A DNA stretch of 64,000 bases from Cladorrhinum sp. PSN259 (Eukaryota; Ascomycota; Sordariomycetes; Sordariales; Podosporaceae). Made by a program: the position numbers and the translations under genes. Location of the stretch: contig MU867137.1 of NCBI GenBank assembly GCA_033725935.1, forward strand, positions 55,575 to 119,574, given 5' to 3'. The notes beneath the pieces are model-generated. The model saw only the letters and a program-made list of their open reading frames with translations, was not told the origin of the DNA and ran no database searches. This document shows positions 22,901 to 35,674 of this stretch, in pieces (position 1 is the first letter of the stretch; every line of letters starts with the position of its first letter).

Positions 22901-25900
22901 CCGCTGTTGTGAGCAGATGATTTGAGATGGAGTTTGTTTCCCTTTTTCGAATGGTCTCTGTCTTGTCCTGTCGTGGGGCTGTAACCATCCAACCAACCCT
23001 TCCCCGACTCAGCCAGCCAATCACTCGTGGCCTTCTTGATAGACCTCAAAGCAGGTACGGGGCGTCCTCTGCCTGTCAAGAGCCGGATGGGGCGGTGTGC
23101 CACCATTCAGTAATCCCTTACACACCACTTCAAAGATCGCCTGCTCATCTCACAAGGCACACCATCCGGCCCTTTGGGAGATTCGGTGATTGGAGAAACA
23201 GGGTCGATGGATCGAAAACGGTCAAGAGTCCGTCCGCATATCCGCTGATGATCACGGTTTGAGAGGCACGCGGGGAAGGCACAAAAAAGGTTGATCTCGA
23301 GGCTAAAAGATTTGAAAAAAAAGAAAAAGAAAAAGCCGCTGCGTCCGATCGGCTGCTGGTCGTTCCCCCCGCCCGTTGATGACCCACCCCCGCGGCCTTC
23401 TGCGAAAACGACAGGGGGGATGATTGGTGAAAAAGAAGCATGCCATGCTTTCTATATCCCCACCAACTTGTGTTTAGCTTCTCGACGTCTGATAGGACAT
23501 CACACAATCACACTCTGCAACATCTCGAACTGTAAGTGGTTGGAAGCGGGCGGGGAAAAAACAAAAGCCATTGCAAAAAAGAGAAACACTGCATACATGA
23601 ACCCGAGCCAGTGAGAGAAGACCAAGAGGAGAAAAGGACAGGAGAGGGCGGAAGCCGTTCTTCGGGAATCGTGATATGGGTCAGTTCACCAGTTCACCCG
23701 ACCCAAACCCTTTTGGTATCATTAGGTTTGTTGTTGTCTTGGTCATCAGCTCGTCCAGTTCGTTTGGGCCTTGTTGTCACAGACAGAGAGAAAATCGTTG
23801 ACGGATCTGCCCGCTGTCAGGAGATGGTTTCCGCTAGAGATCATCAGTCCAGAGAAACCTGGAACCGTACACTACTCCGCAATGATCTCAGCAGTCATGA
23901 CACAGACTCCTCTTCCCTGCCCGACGGGAATGTCAAATGGCATCATTCACATCCTCGATCCGCAGTTCATCCACTGGCACTTCCCTCGCAGAGCTCCGGC
24001 CCGAACGCTTAACCCAAACGGGTTTATTTTGACAAGCTAAACCATGATCATTCGGTGGTATTTTTGTTTTTGGTGTATTAAAAAAACCCCACGTTTCTGC
24101 ATTGCTCAGGAGACACATGTTCTGTGGCAAACCTGGAAGCAAGGGAACAAGACACACAGAGACTCCGTATTTGGCGTGCTAAGGCAGGTAGAATCGGATG
24201 TGTGATTGTTTGACGCCCACCCGCGCCGCGCCGCGCTTGGAGACACATGAACCACAAGAAGAGTAAGACAACCCCTCACTTTCTTCACTATCACCGAGAC
24301 AACTTGGGACGACTCCTCCCCCACTCGTCGGTTGCTGGGTACTAGGTGGGGTTTTTGGACCTTTTTGGTTTTATGCGCTTTGTTAGTTTAGTTCGGGTTT
24401 CCCGTTCCTGATATGGCTCTCGTGATGAGGTTGAGACGAGACCCCTCTTTGCATGAAATAGAGAAGGAAAAAAGAGGGGAAAGTGTCAAGTGAGAATGAG
24501 GAAACGCTGACTGGCATTCGATACCGATCTACGGATAGGTAAGCCAAGGTAGGTAATACTGTGCAATTCACGTCAGATCGTGAGTAACACAAGGAATCCG
24601 AGAGAGAGAGAGAGATGCGTATTATGTGTGGTATACCGATAGTTTGCATGTCGTATTACTGCGTATTCCCAACACCGTACTGCCTCACTCGGTCATGTTT
24701 TCGGGAGTGGAAAACTGAGGTACTTTCTGAGAGGTTTAGGTAAGGCAGTGTTGAACATATGCAAGAATTCGTCCGACATTCAACCAACTTACCGCAATGT
24801 TATAATTAACACGCAGTACAGAGGCATCTCGGAGTTTTCTTTTCTTGTATATGTACGACTTTTATAGAAACGGCTTGTATGACATTCTCACAACCTTTTT
24901 CAGTTCAAGATAGAACTTTTAAACGCTTTATTGTGTCAACTCTCACATACATATCTACTCGTTACTCGTAGGCTAGTCGAACACGGTAGATAAACTTGAC
25001 CGCCCAAAAAAAGAAAACATATCAAACGCTTATCAGAGCAAAATGGCGGAAAGTTTATTTCCAACTTTTTCCCCCCCTTCCCCCTCCAACCCTTGCCGCA
25101 GTAACATTAAAAGAAAAAACTGTACGGAGGAGGCACATACTCTTGCCGTATATAAAAGGATGGAGGCATCACGGCACATGAACATGAACCACACATAAGC
25201 AAGAGAGAGCACTTACATACAGTAGGTCCCTCCCTTACTTTGCGCGGTTCTAGCTATCGTATCGTGCAGTTCACCCCGCCGAACAAAGAGAGTGCGGCGG
25301 GAAGGCTGTTATGTAGATCTACACACGGATATCTGTAGAACATTTTTTTTTTCTTTTCTTAACCGTTCGCATCGTCGGCATGGCTTGCAAATGGCCTGCA
25401 ACGGCATGGGTTGGGCACCGGCACGGCACACACACACACACACACACATCTTTTGCTTTTTACCCCCCCTTTCTTTGTTTGGATTTCAAGATTCTGGACG
25501 GTACGGAGTGAGTATGCTCATCATCACAAAAAAAAAACCCCCCCTTAAAAAAAGAAAGAAAAAAGGAAAGAAAGAAAAAAAAACCCCCCTTCCTTCCTTC
25601 CTTCCTTCACCGCCACTGATTAAAAAAAAAAAGTGGTGTTAGTGTGACAATCAAGATATACAAAAAAAAAAAAGCAACAAAAAGACCCCTTTTTGGTTTT
25701 CTCTGCGTATCAAGTTTCATGACAAGGGGGCTTTATTTTCTTTTCTTCTTCGTTCTGGAATTCTTGGTTTTTTTTTTTCACCAAGACCTATCAATTGGAA
25801 ACCGAGGATTTCGTTCCATGCCCCTCTGTGTGAGGTAGTTAGGTACATACATAGGTATGCGGTGCGGAAGGCAAAATGTGGCATGAGTAAGCCATCCATC

Positions 25901-28168
25901 CATCCATCCCTTACCTGTGGATTCGTGGGTGAGAAATTCTACATGAGAACTTCTGTGTGGTCTCTGTCCAATGTCCGTTGGGGGGGGGGGGGTTTCGTTC
26001 TGCTTATTAAGGAGCGACGACTCAGCATTAATCACCATTGCCGCCCTTTTCGAGTCCAAGTCCATCTATTACACAGCTACACTGCTTGAATTTGTTCCTC
26101 ATCATTGCTTGGGTATATTATTATGGCTTTGGTGGGTGCTGGGTCGGGCCTCACCACCTTTAACCTTCACCACTCTCACCACTCTCACCACCTTCACTCT
26201 CACTGCCCTACCACCTCATCAAGCTCCCACTTACTGGCTCCACAGCTGCTTTTAAGCATCCACAGCTCCTTCAAGTAAAACTCCGTCAAGTAAACTCCGA
26301 TCCATACTTCTTCATTCCCACATTATTGTAGTGGAGTGTAGCCTGTGCTGTACGATCTCCTGAGGCATCTTTGCATTGCATATACACTACAGCAACCACT
26401 TAACAAAAAAAAAAAACATCAAGAAAACCGGTCCATATAAAACATCCACCGCCTTTCATGGAACTGGCTCATACAGTAGCTTTTTGTCCCCGACCCACGG
26501 AATCCACTGATAAAAAATAACGCAGCGGATCATTGTAGTAAAGAAGAAAAAACTTGAAAGATCATTTCTTTCTGGTTTGTTTTTGCCGGACTTGACTGAA
26601 CCTGTTGTGGACCAACCTTGGGCTGCACTGTGGACTGGGCTGCACGGGACTGAGATCAAACTGGGCTGGAGTGGATTCTGGACTTCCCGCCGGGGCTCTG
26701 GAATTCTGGGCTCCAAGCACTTGCACTGGGCTGACTTCTTGATGCAAGGAAGAAAGTGCAGCTTCTCCACACATTCATCACTCTATCCCCTCACCGAACT
26801 TGCAGAAAACTCGCAGAACCTGAATGGTGGAGGTCAAGAGGAAAAGTGGGTTTGAAGTCATTGGTTGATATTGCATCTAGACGCGCTGGTGTTCCGTGGT
26901 ACTGCAGTCTGCAGCTTTTGTGCTGGGTCACTTCTGCCTGTTTTTACCAGAGTTGGTGGGTAAGGCGAGGCTGGAGTGAGTACCTCATTTTGGGTGGTGG
27001 TGTGTATAGCATGATAACGAGGCTCCTTATGCTGATAACTGCCGGCTGCTCCTGGATTTTGCGGCTCATCACAGATTAACAGCACCAAGTGAATGAAAAG
27101 TCAAGTGAAGAAAAAAACATCCAAAGCCGAAATCGCCGCGCTTCCCACCTCGGCCATCTCCCATTGGTCCATGACATCTGCACCCATCAGCATCCATAAC
27201 TCGTGACCTTTTCCCAGGGTCCGTCTAATACTATGAAGGGATGCAAGACCCGGCCAAGAGAGCGGCAGTCCCAGGCGGGCCGCTGCTGACGACTGAGATC
27301 TGACCATGCTCTGCTGTGCTGTACTGTGGGTTTCTGGAGTTCATCTCCATAATCCTGGTATCCTCTGCGCGCAAATAGTAATCCTCAATTGAGAAAACAG
27401 TCCCATATTCAATGTTTAAGACTACTCCATTGGCCATGTGCGCTGTACATCAAGCATGGCTGTTCAACAAGACTCCGGGGTAATGCAGGAGGGAACCCAT
27501 GTTTAGTCCAAAACGGAAAGGCTGATTGCTTGTGCCATTGACAACAACACCAACCACCAACTGCCAACCGCGTGGCTGTCTATCATGGATATGGCCGAAG
27601 GTTGCCCTGAAGAAGTGCGATGATCACATGGGAATGACATGCCTCGTTGTCGGGAGTCCTGTTCTGGGTTTCCGTGACATCTCCAATGGCTCATGGCAAC
27701 GACCAGGATCTTCGTCATCTGCCATGCTGGTGATCCGCGATTGTGTTCATCATAATCATTGTAGTGTCGAACTGGGTAGTCGGTGTTGACGTGTCACGGT
27801 AGGCTGACTCGGTTCTGCTTCCGCTGCACTGGTAATGACCGCATACATTTTGGCTCAGAGGAATCGAATGCCAGTTCATGATGTCGTTGGTCAATGCCAT
27901 CGGGTGAATTATGAGGACGTATCGGATTGCCCGCCGTCATGGCTTGGGTAAGCCAGTTTCTTCCTGAGCCTCGATAGCTCCTAACCAGCCCCTGACCAGA
28001 TTTTCCTTGCCCTGAGCAGGAAAGGTCATCCGCGACAACGGCCGGCAACATCGGGGATGCCCGGAAGCGTACCCCTCGGTGTAGATCAGGGCAAACACGT
28101 AGCCATCCAGGGGTAATATGACTCCGTACTCGCCCGAGGAACAGGTTTGAGGCCATTGCCAGCTCGGT
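19928..28168. other. 8.2-kb gene desert
   Basis: No frame here looks like a real protein gene: ORFs are short, overlap on both strands and lack motifs or convincing splice-linked continuity. Contents include (AC)n at about 25429-25448, poly-A and poly-C tracts at 25525-25590, a CTTC run at 25588-25610 and a G run at 25980-25992. Part adjacent to 19927 must be the promoter of the J-domain gene. Confidence 0.55.
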
Positions 28169-29479
28169 TCATCTCCATACCGGAAGGTCTAGATCAACCA
28201 CTATAGGCTTGTGAAAACGTTTGCCTCCCGTGTGAGGCCAGCTGTTTGCCACGATGGCACAGTTGATGATGCAAGTTTCTCGTCGACCAGGCCGATCTCG
28301 GGACTCGGTTGTCAAGCCTTGAGGGTCGCTTCCGGGTGTAGCGATGTTGGCAGGTAGGGATTCCGTGAGGTCCCTATCCGGCTCAGTCTGCATAGACCCC
28401 GAATCCCCAGGCGTAGAAAGAGGTAGAGTACATAGTTCCTGTGGTGCTGCGTCCTTTTGGCCAGGCCCGGCATCTCCTGACTCTCTCTGAGGACTCTCAT
28501 AAGATGCCTGATCATCAAAATCGAGTGGACGGTTTCCTCCGCGAGCCGTCAGATCAACCAGACTGGTCTTTGCCGATGTGATGTCTGGGTTTGGGTCGGT
28601 CCATTTCTCCACGTATATTTCAAGGGAGTCGTCATCTCGATGGCCATTGCCACCTATATTCCACCTCACCCGCTCAGCCCCTCGTCCGTGGTGCACATGG
28701 CCACAAACATGCAGCCGAGGACGAACTTGAGACAGTCTTCGTTGAAGTTTTTCACAACCAAGTAAAACGTCACAGTGACCGGCTGGAGGTGTATGGGTGA
28801 CAACAATATCGCTATTCAAAGGAATCGAAGCCCATAACTCTGCCGCGCCTGGTCCTGCCCCGGAGTTGGATGCTGTTTGTGTTTCTGGGGAAGATTTGTC
28901 TTGCCTGTCGTAGCCAAATGCCCACAAACCATGCCGAGGGCTGTAAGGAGATCCAAAGACTGTAAACTCGGTCCCTGGTCCTTTGGGGTCTGTGAGTTTG
29001 ATGGTGGCAGAGGCGTGGCACAGATATGTGATTGTGCGGCTCGTTTTCAACAGAGACAAACATTTCTCCGGGTCTTGGGGGTTCTGGTTATGGATTCTGT
29101 GGCCATGATTCGAATAGAACTCTTGATCTAAGGTCATATCATGATTTCCTGTAATGGCTTGTTAGTCAGGGACTGTATCTTCTAGTGTAGGCAATTCTTT
29201 GCCGAAGTGATAATACCTGCAATTACAATTTTTTTCTCAAAGTCTGCCTTCTCAAGCCATTGAATGGCCTTGGAGAGCTAGAATTGAGATCAGTCAGAGT
29301 CAGGGGGGTTCTCCAGTAAGTTTAAACTATACCTCTGAATAGCTCCCTTTATTCGTCAGGTCGCCTGCATGGATTAGTACGTCTCCCTTTGGCAGCTTTG
29401 GTGTCGAATTATGGGTATCACTAATGCAAACAATTCTCGTTCGCCGAGTTTTGGGGGTTTCAGCCGAACAAGGACCCAT
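28169..29479 (-). CDS. Calcineurin-like metallophosphoesterase
   Basis: Dimetal phosphoesterase of the fold found in MPPED-type proteins; substrate unknown. Exons 29479-29333, 29277-29217 and 29148-28169 give 395 residues; all three exons join in frame with GT-AG introns (29278-29332 and 29149-29216). Metal-binding motifs are complete: ISDTHN (Asp21, His23), GDVLIHAGD (Asp40), GNHD (Asn71, His72; the Gly codon is split by intron 2), THTPP (His188) and GHVHH (His220, His222). After about residue 250 a Ser/Pro/Asp-rich, probably disordered tail is present, longer than in the compact family members. ATG at 29479 is the first in frame. The gene is divergent from the TeaR-like gene, with 1.45 kb between starts. 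Confidence 0.9.
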
Positions 29480-30931
29480 GATTGCTGGACGTTATCTCGT
29501 TGGATCAATTCGTATTATTGTTCAATTGATATGGTTGAGGCAGAGTGTAAAGTGCAAACTAGGAAAAGCTAAGAAAGATCGCCAGCTTGTGGCTGCAGCT
29601 TCTTCCGACAGTAAGTCGAGTCTTGTTGATGCTGGGGTTGAAGGAATCGAGATGCAAGTATCACTATATGCACCTTCCCCTCGGTACCGATGACGATGGA
29701 GCCTGGAAGGTCCGAGAACCTGGAACGAGGATCGGTCGATTCCACCGGCGAGAACAGGTGGGGGTTTGCTCATCTATAAATCGAAAGTCAAAATGATGCA
29801 GGAATCGGATGGCCGGGCCCCCAATTCAAATTTCAAAATGGCATATTTTTAGGGAAGAGAAAAAGAGGTTACCATTGTCGTGTGGTTTCATTGAAAAACA
29901 TTGAACAGAGGCCCAGCATGGAAATGAGCGAATGACGATTGGGAATGGTCCGTGTGATTGACCAATTAGCGGCGCCAGTGCAGATTAAAGCCCCCCTTTC
30001 GCTTCCGAGAGACCCTTCTTCCAGCAATTGAAATGCTACCTTCAACGGCCAGCCCCTGGAAAGTCAATGGGAAGCCTGGTCTCGCGAGGAAATGAGCATG
30101 TGCAGAACACGCCTCATGATGAATTTCTGAGATTTCTCCTCTGCACCCAGGACGAAGGATGATGATAATTTTTGAGAAACTCTTGCTCTCTTGTGCCCCT
30201 TGCCCCTCATTGAGCACCCATCCATTTCCAAATCCACAGTTGCCTGCGCCTGCACCCACCCAAGCCACTCACTTTTTCCAAGCTTCTGCAAGTTTCAATT
30301 CGTGTTAATCAACAAAACCTCATACTCTGTTGTCTGTCTGTCAGAAGTGAAAGTTCTGCCTTCTCTGGAACCAGGGGAACAATTTCGAAATTCCGAGACC
30401 CGCCCGGGTCACCTCAAAAAAGTTAGGTCCCGGTAGCTCGTTTCGTCAACAATACCTTGGGGTCGAGTGGAAGGAGAAACCTCATTCACCAACACTCATT
30501 TAACTACTGAACATCCATACGACCACACATACGTCTCGGCGACGACAACGCCCGACGTTCGACCCCCGAAATCGCTCTCGCGGCGCCTCAACGCGAACGA
30601 ATCAATTCGATTCGATCATCGAGGGCAGTGCATGAGAGGGGAAATATAAACGACCATTGCCAAACTTGGGATAGAGGCTGGGTCTTTTTGGGGCGGGCGT
30701 GGCGACACCACCGGGGACCTCTCGCACCCGCGCCAGCAGCTGTCAAGTATCCAAACCATCAAACGGTGTCATCCCAACATCCGAAAGCTGGGGGACATCA
30801 AGGGCCTGCTTCTGTTGTTTCCTGCCGGCCTGGACGGCTTCGTGTTCTACGCCCCGTAAATTCATCCCACCGAGTCAAGACGTCCCGGCTCGTAGGCTTG
30901 TCGCCGTCCCCGACCGCCGACAGATGAAATT
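29480..30931. promoter_or_regulatory. Divergent promoter region
   Basis: Lies between the phosphoesterase (-) and the TeaR-like gene (+). No supported gene. Short ORFs at 30467-30965 are likely part of the TeaR-like leader and could act as upstream ORFs. Confidence 0.45.
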
Positions 30932-32638
30932 ATGGCAGCTGTATCCCAGACGGCAACAACATTGACACCTCCTACCAGCTCTCACGATGCAGGCTATTCG
31001 TGGGACATTTCCGTGGCAGGTCACGCAGACCGCGAGGTAAGAGTCCATTACATGCACGTCGTGTCTCCTGCATTGCGTTTGCGTTCTTTCCCCCCCATAA
31101 ACCCCCCTGTTCCCTACCTATCACCTCTAGGAGCAAGGACCATCAGAGATTGACATTTCTTCCTGCTGCAGAAGGCCCTACATGACGCTAAGCGCTTCCT
31201 AAACGACGACAACCCGTACCGACCTCAGAATGGGAACTCGGCTCTGCACAATAATGCAAAGGGAATAAATTCGCTCGACATGAACGGAAACAATTACGAG
31301 CCAACGCACGCATCCCAGCATCATCATACTGAGTCGAACGGTGCTCCCGAATTGAATGGCAGTGCGCATCAGGAACCATCTGAGGACTATTTCAGCAAGG
31401 GACGGAGAGATATTACCCCAAATTCTGACCGCGACGAGAACTCCAAGTGGATTCATCGCGACAAGCTCGCCAAAATCGAAAATGAAGAACTCCAGGCTGC
31501 TGGAATTTTTCTGCCGCGACAGAGGGACAGGGCAAGATCGAAGAGCTCGCACAGACCAAGGAGGGACCAGAGTGCGGACAAGCTCAATGGATCAAACAGA
31601 TCTATTGGCGGGTCGGACCACCAGGTGTCGAGATCTAGGAAGAACTCGGCAGCGACGACGTTAGACCAAAGATCTCCGGACACTGTCTCTGTCCCTAGTT
31701 GGGACCTTCGACGACCCGAGGAGATCGTCGAAGAAGGTGACGGATACTGGATATCTGCGGGGAATGGGAAAAACGCATCGAGGATACCAGTCGCCAAGAC
31801 GAGTCCAGTGCCTCTTCCGAGCGAGCATATCGAGCGGGACACACTTTTGGCACGAAAGCGTGATGGTAGCCCCGGCGGCGAAGAATCCATAGTATACCCA
31901 AAGACACGGACAAGGAGCGGCAGTACAGGAAATCCACTCGCCAAACCGACGACAAACGATCATTCTACGCCGTCCCCTAAGCGAGTCGATTCTTCTCCCA
32001 AGAAGCCTGGGAACATAAGGAAAAAGACTGCTACAAATGGTACTGCCGGGCGTCCCAAAACTAGAGGCGGGGCGAGTAAGGACTCGACCGGCAGCGGAGG
32101 CGGGGCACGACCGACCACTAAGTCAGGCGAGCGTGAGTTTTCTGCTAGCAGCAGACCAATGGAAGGCGAGCCACCTTGGATGGTGTCGGCATATCGTCCT
32201 GATCCCCGGCTGCCTCCTGATCAGCAGCTTCTACCAACCGTGGCCAGGCGGTTAGCGCAGGAGAGATGGGAGAAGGAGGGCAAGTTTGGCAACGTGTATG
32301 ACAAGGACTTTAGGCCACTTACGGACGAGGGATTCCTCAGGCCGCCAGAACCAGGCGCCACTCCGGAGCGGGATGATGAGAAGGACGGCCAGGAACAACA
32401 GGAGGAACATGAAGGAGAATGGCCGTTGAAGACGGAGCCTAGGAGTCCATCGATGCCAGGCAGAACCAACTCTTATTCAACCATGCCAAAGATCAACGAC
32501 AAACCGGCCATGAGTCCCTTACCGAGCCCAAGAACACCAGCACCACAGATTCAACCCGCACCTCCGGTCAGGATTCCAGAACCTCCTGAGGATCCCCCCA
32601 ATAAGAAGGAGGGATGCGGCTGTTGCATTATTATGTAA
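30932..32638 (+). CDS. TeaR-like prenylated cell-end marker protein
   Basis: Exons 30932-31036 and 31172-32638 (intron 31037-31171) give 523 residues. The C-terminus is GCGCCIIM: a CaaX box (Cys520-Ile-Ile-Met) predicting farnesylation, with two further Cys just upstream that could be palmitoylated. There is no transmembrane segment; most of the protein is Ser/Pro/Arg/Glu-rich and likely disordered, with more ordered-looking blocks HRDKLAKIENEELQAAGIFL (about residue 95) and VARRLAQERWEKEGKFGNVY (about residue 400). This architecture and the first block fit fungal TeaR, the plasma-membrane anchor that docks the microtubule-delivered polarity marker TeaA at growing hyphal tips. The CaaX motif is seen; TeaR identity is recalled family knowledge and is moderately sure. 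Confidence 0.8.
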
Positions 32639-33865
32639 CGGCATTTCTACCTTCACCTTACTTCAGCACCCACCTTCCCAACCCGAGACAAGCAAAATCC
32701 GACTTACGACGAGACGAATTTCATTGGTTCAAGGCGCATTCAGCAGTTGTATTTACTCGGTCAGATCGTAACACCATCCTAACTTCACTGCTTATAACTT
32801 TTGGCAGCTCTCTCATCTGTTTCTTTTGTTGGCTTACTCTTTTTTTCCTTTTCTCTCATACTTTGCGTAAAGCAAGCACACACGTACACAAATATATTCC
32901 CGATGCCGGTTCTTGAAAGGGGTGGTTGGGTGGGGGCGTTTGAAGGAAAGGGAGGGACGCTTAGGAGGGCTCGATGTTATTTTTCTCACACACTCATACT
33001 ACACTCACTTATTTACTATACTCTCTCTTGTCCTTTTGAGAGACAGAAAATCACCGATAGGATCAAGCCTCTCTATATGGGCCAGGAGCCAGAACCACAA
33101 ATAGAACATTTTTAATCAGCAAATTGGATGTCGGAGGGAAACAAACCGGGGAGAGGAAGGTTTGTTGAGTTGGGGAAGGCAGAAGAAGGGGGCTTGTTTT
33201 TGTTCGTTCCCAGAACTTCGACACGGGTTTGACGTTTTTGTTTGTTTGGCAGTCGTTTTTTTTGTTTTGTTTTTGTTCTCTCTTATTCTCTTTTAGTCCG
33301 CTTATTGAAGAATTATTGAGAGTTCTTTTATGCAAAACGCATAGTATAGCAGTACAGTACAGTACCCCCCAACTAAAGCCAGTCCAGATTTACTTCATGC
33401 CCTCACTAATCAATCGTACACTATTCTATTTTTGGATTTTAGGCTAGGATATTACTACCTATACTGGAAACTATCCCTTTTTTTGTTCTCTTGACTCTGG
33501 ATCTGTGAGCCTTTTCTTGCTTGTGCCGGACTGTTGTGTATTGCCTAAGAGAGTTAGGGATACGGAGGGTTGGGGTTACTGTGTTTATCTCCCCCCAAAA
33601 AAATAAAGGAAACCCCTTTACGCGTGATTGGGCTAGAAAGTTAAATCTTTAATTGGGGTGGGTGTGGGTCCACCGCGGAAACGCGTCTCCCGCGTCTCCC
33701 GCGTCGCGTCTCTCTGAATATTAGTGACCTTCTTTGAACATTTGCCCACTTGAACCCGTCTGCCACCTTCTGCCCGAATCGACACCTCTGACAAAATTTC
33801 ACAACATTTTGCTGCTTGCGCCAAAACCTACGATTTCTCTTGAAAAAGCCAATGCCAACGACACA
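32639..33865. other. Intergenic between TeaR-like and primase genes
   Basis: Contains the 3' flank of the TeaR-like gene and the primase promoter. A CGCGTCTC repeat is at 33680-33712. No gene seen. Confidence 0.5.
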
Positions 33866-35674
33866 ATGAACCGCATAGACGCAAAGAGGCGGAACGTGGT
33901 CGACCACCGCAAGAAACAATTCGCCGAAGCGACCTACAAGGAATCCACCTACCCGCACCGGCTCAACTTCTACTCGACCCCTCCCACGGCCGACATTACC
34001 CTTGAGCAGTTCGAACAATGGGCCATCGATCGCTTGCGCATCCTGGCGGAGCTCGAGGCGTGCAGCTTCCGGAACAAAACCCCCGCCGAGACTGCGAGCC
34101 ACATGAAGCCGTTGCTAGAAAAGTACCTGCCGCTTGATCTGAGCGGCGGAGAAAAGTTTCTGGAAGGGCAGAGGAAGAAGGATCACTACAGCCATTTTAT
34201 TTTGAGACTTGCGTTTTCGGGCACAGAGGATTTGAGAAGGAGGTTCACGAGGGTGGAGGGGATGCTGTTCAGGCTCCGGTTCGGGGATGAGCCTTCGAGG
34301 GAGAGGGCCACGTTCGTGCGGACGCTGAATCTGGACTGGGAGGTTGTGAGCGAAGAAGAGAAGAGGGAGCTGGCGGGCCAGCTGGCTACTACCGTCGGGT
34401 TCACCAGGAAGTCTGGTGCAGGAACGGTGCAGCAGCAGGTTATGGAGGAGGAGTGGAGCAGAGTCGACTGGGAGCGGGTTCCGGATCTGATTGAGAGCCG
34501 CAAAGTGTTTGTGAAGAGGGGGAAAGCGTACGTGCCCGCCAGGGAGCAGCAGAGCATGGTTCTCTCCGAGTTTGTGGCGAGGTTGGAAAAAGCGCTCGAG
34601 ATGACCGCCAGGGCCCTGCCCAGATTGGATGAGGACGACAGGCTGACGCCTATTTTGAATCATTTGAGCAAGAATTTTATTACTCCCGATTCGAGTTATA
34701 ACGGGTCTGGGACGACGGCGGTCGAAGGGGCCGAGATCTCGGCGAGGAATATCGATAATCTTGTGCAGCCGCATTTCCCCATGTGCATGACGCACCTGCA
34801 TCGGACGTTGAGGAGGGACGCTCACCTCAAACATTTTGGGAGACTGCAGTACACGCTCTTCCTCAAGGGGATTGGGTTGAACCTCGAGGAGTGTTTGGTG
34901 TTTTGGAGGTCGGCGTTTAACAAAGTGACGGACGATACCTTCAACAAGCAGTACAGGTATAATGTGAGACACGTGTACGGCGACGTCGGAGGGGATTCGA
35001 ACAGGAGGGGAGGAGGGTATAGCCCTTACAGCTGTCAGAAGATCTTGACGGAGCATGCCCCCGGTCCTGGGGAGGCTCACGGGTGTCCTTATAGGCACTT
35101 CAACATGGAGAATCTGGGGGCTCTGTTGCAGGCTAGCGGGGTTACCGAGAGGGGGGTGTTGCAGGGCGTGGCGGAGGATAAGGAGAAGCAAAAGTTTCAT
35201 ATGGCTTGTAATCGGTATGTTTTTTGGTTTTTTTTTCTCTTTTTCCCACTCATCATCATATCCTTTTATTCTCTTACATTTCAGCATTACCATCATACCC
35301 TTTTTTCCCTTCTCCCTTCCCATTCTTTTCACACACTTCTTTTACTCACATGGACTTCGTACCCTTCACCTGCCTTTTCGGTCATCACGGTGACCTCCTC
35401 CCTCCACTCACATCTGTTGCACACAACCTTGTAGGCAGTGTTTTGAAAAACAGCAGCTAATTTTTTTGGTCTCAGGGTATTCGAACACATCCACCAAAAG
35501 GAACTCAAAAAAGCTCGCGACGAGGGCATAATGACTGCTTCCCAGCTGGAGACGATCGTCCATCCAAACGAGTACTTTAAGAGGAGTTATTTGCTCAAGA
35601 ATATGGGGAAGCAAGGAGGGCAAGGGCAGTCCGCCAAGGGAAACACGGAGGGGGATGTCAAGATGGAAGGCTAG
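33866..35674 (+). CDS. pri2: DNA primase large subunit
   Basis: Regulatory, iron-sulfur subunit of DNA polymerase alpha-primase, which makes RNA-DNA primers in the nucleus. Exons 33866-35214 and 35476-35674 give 515 residues, close to the yeast Pri2 size. The N-terminal helical domain opens with RIDAKRRNVVDHRKKQFAEA. Four Cys that should hold the 4Fe-4S cluster are present: Cys307 (FPMCMTHL), Cys390 (YSCQKI), Cys407 (HGCPYRHF) and Cys448 (MACNR); spacings 83/17/41 closely match yeast 81/17/40. The codon after Asn449 is split by a 261-bp intron, unusually long and pyrimidine-rich for this window. The open frame extends 44 codons upstream to 33734, but those residues are not family-like and the ATG at 33866 (context ACACAATGAACC) gives the conserved N-terminus. 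Confidence 0.95.

Noticed and set aside
33734..33865. 44-codon N-terminal extension of the primase
   Set aside because: Residues are unlike the family and the internal ATG matches the conserved start.
34115..35332. 405-codon frame antisense to the primase
   Set aside because: Shadow; the sense strand has all four cluster Cys.
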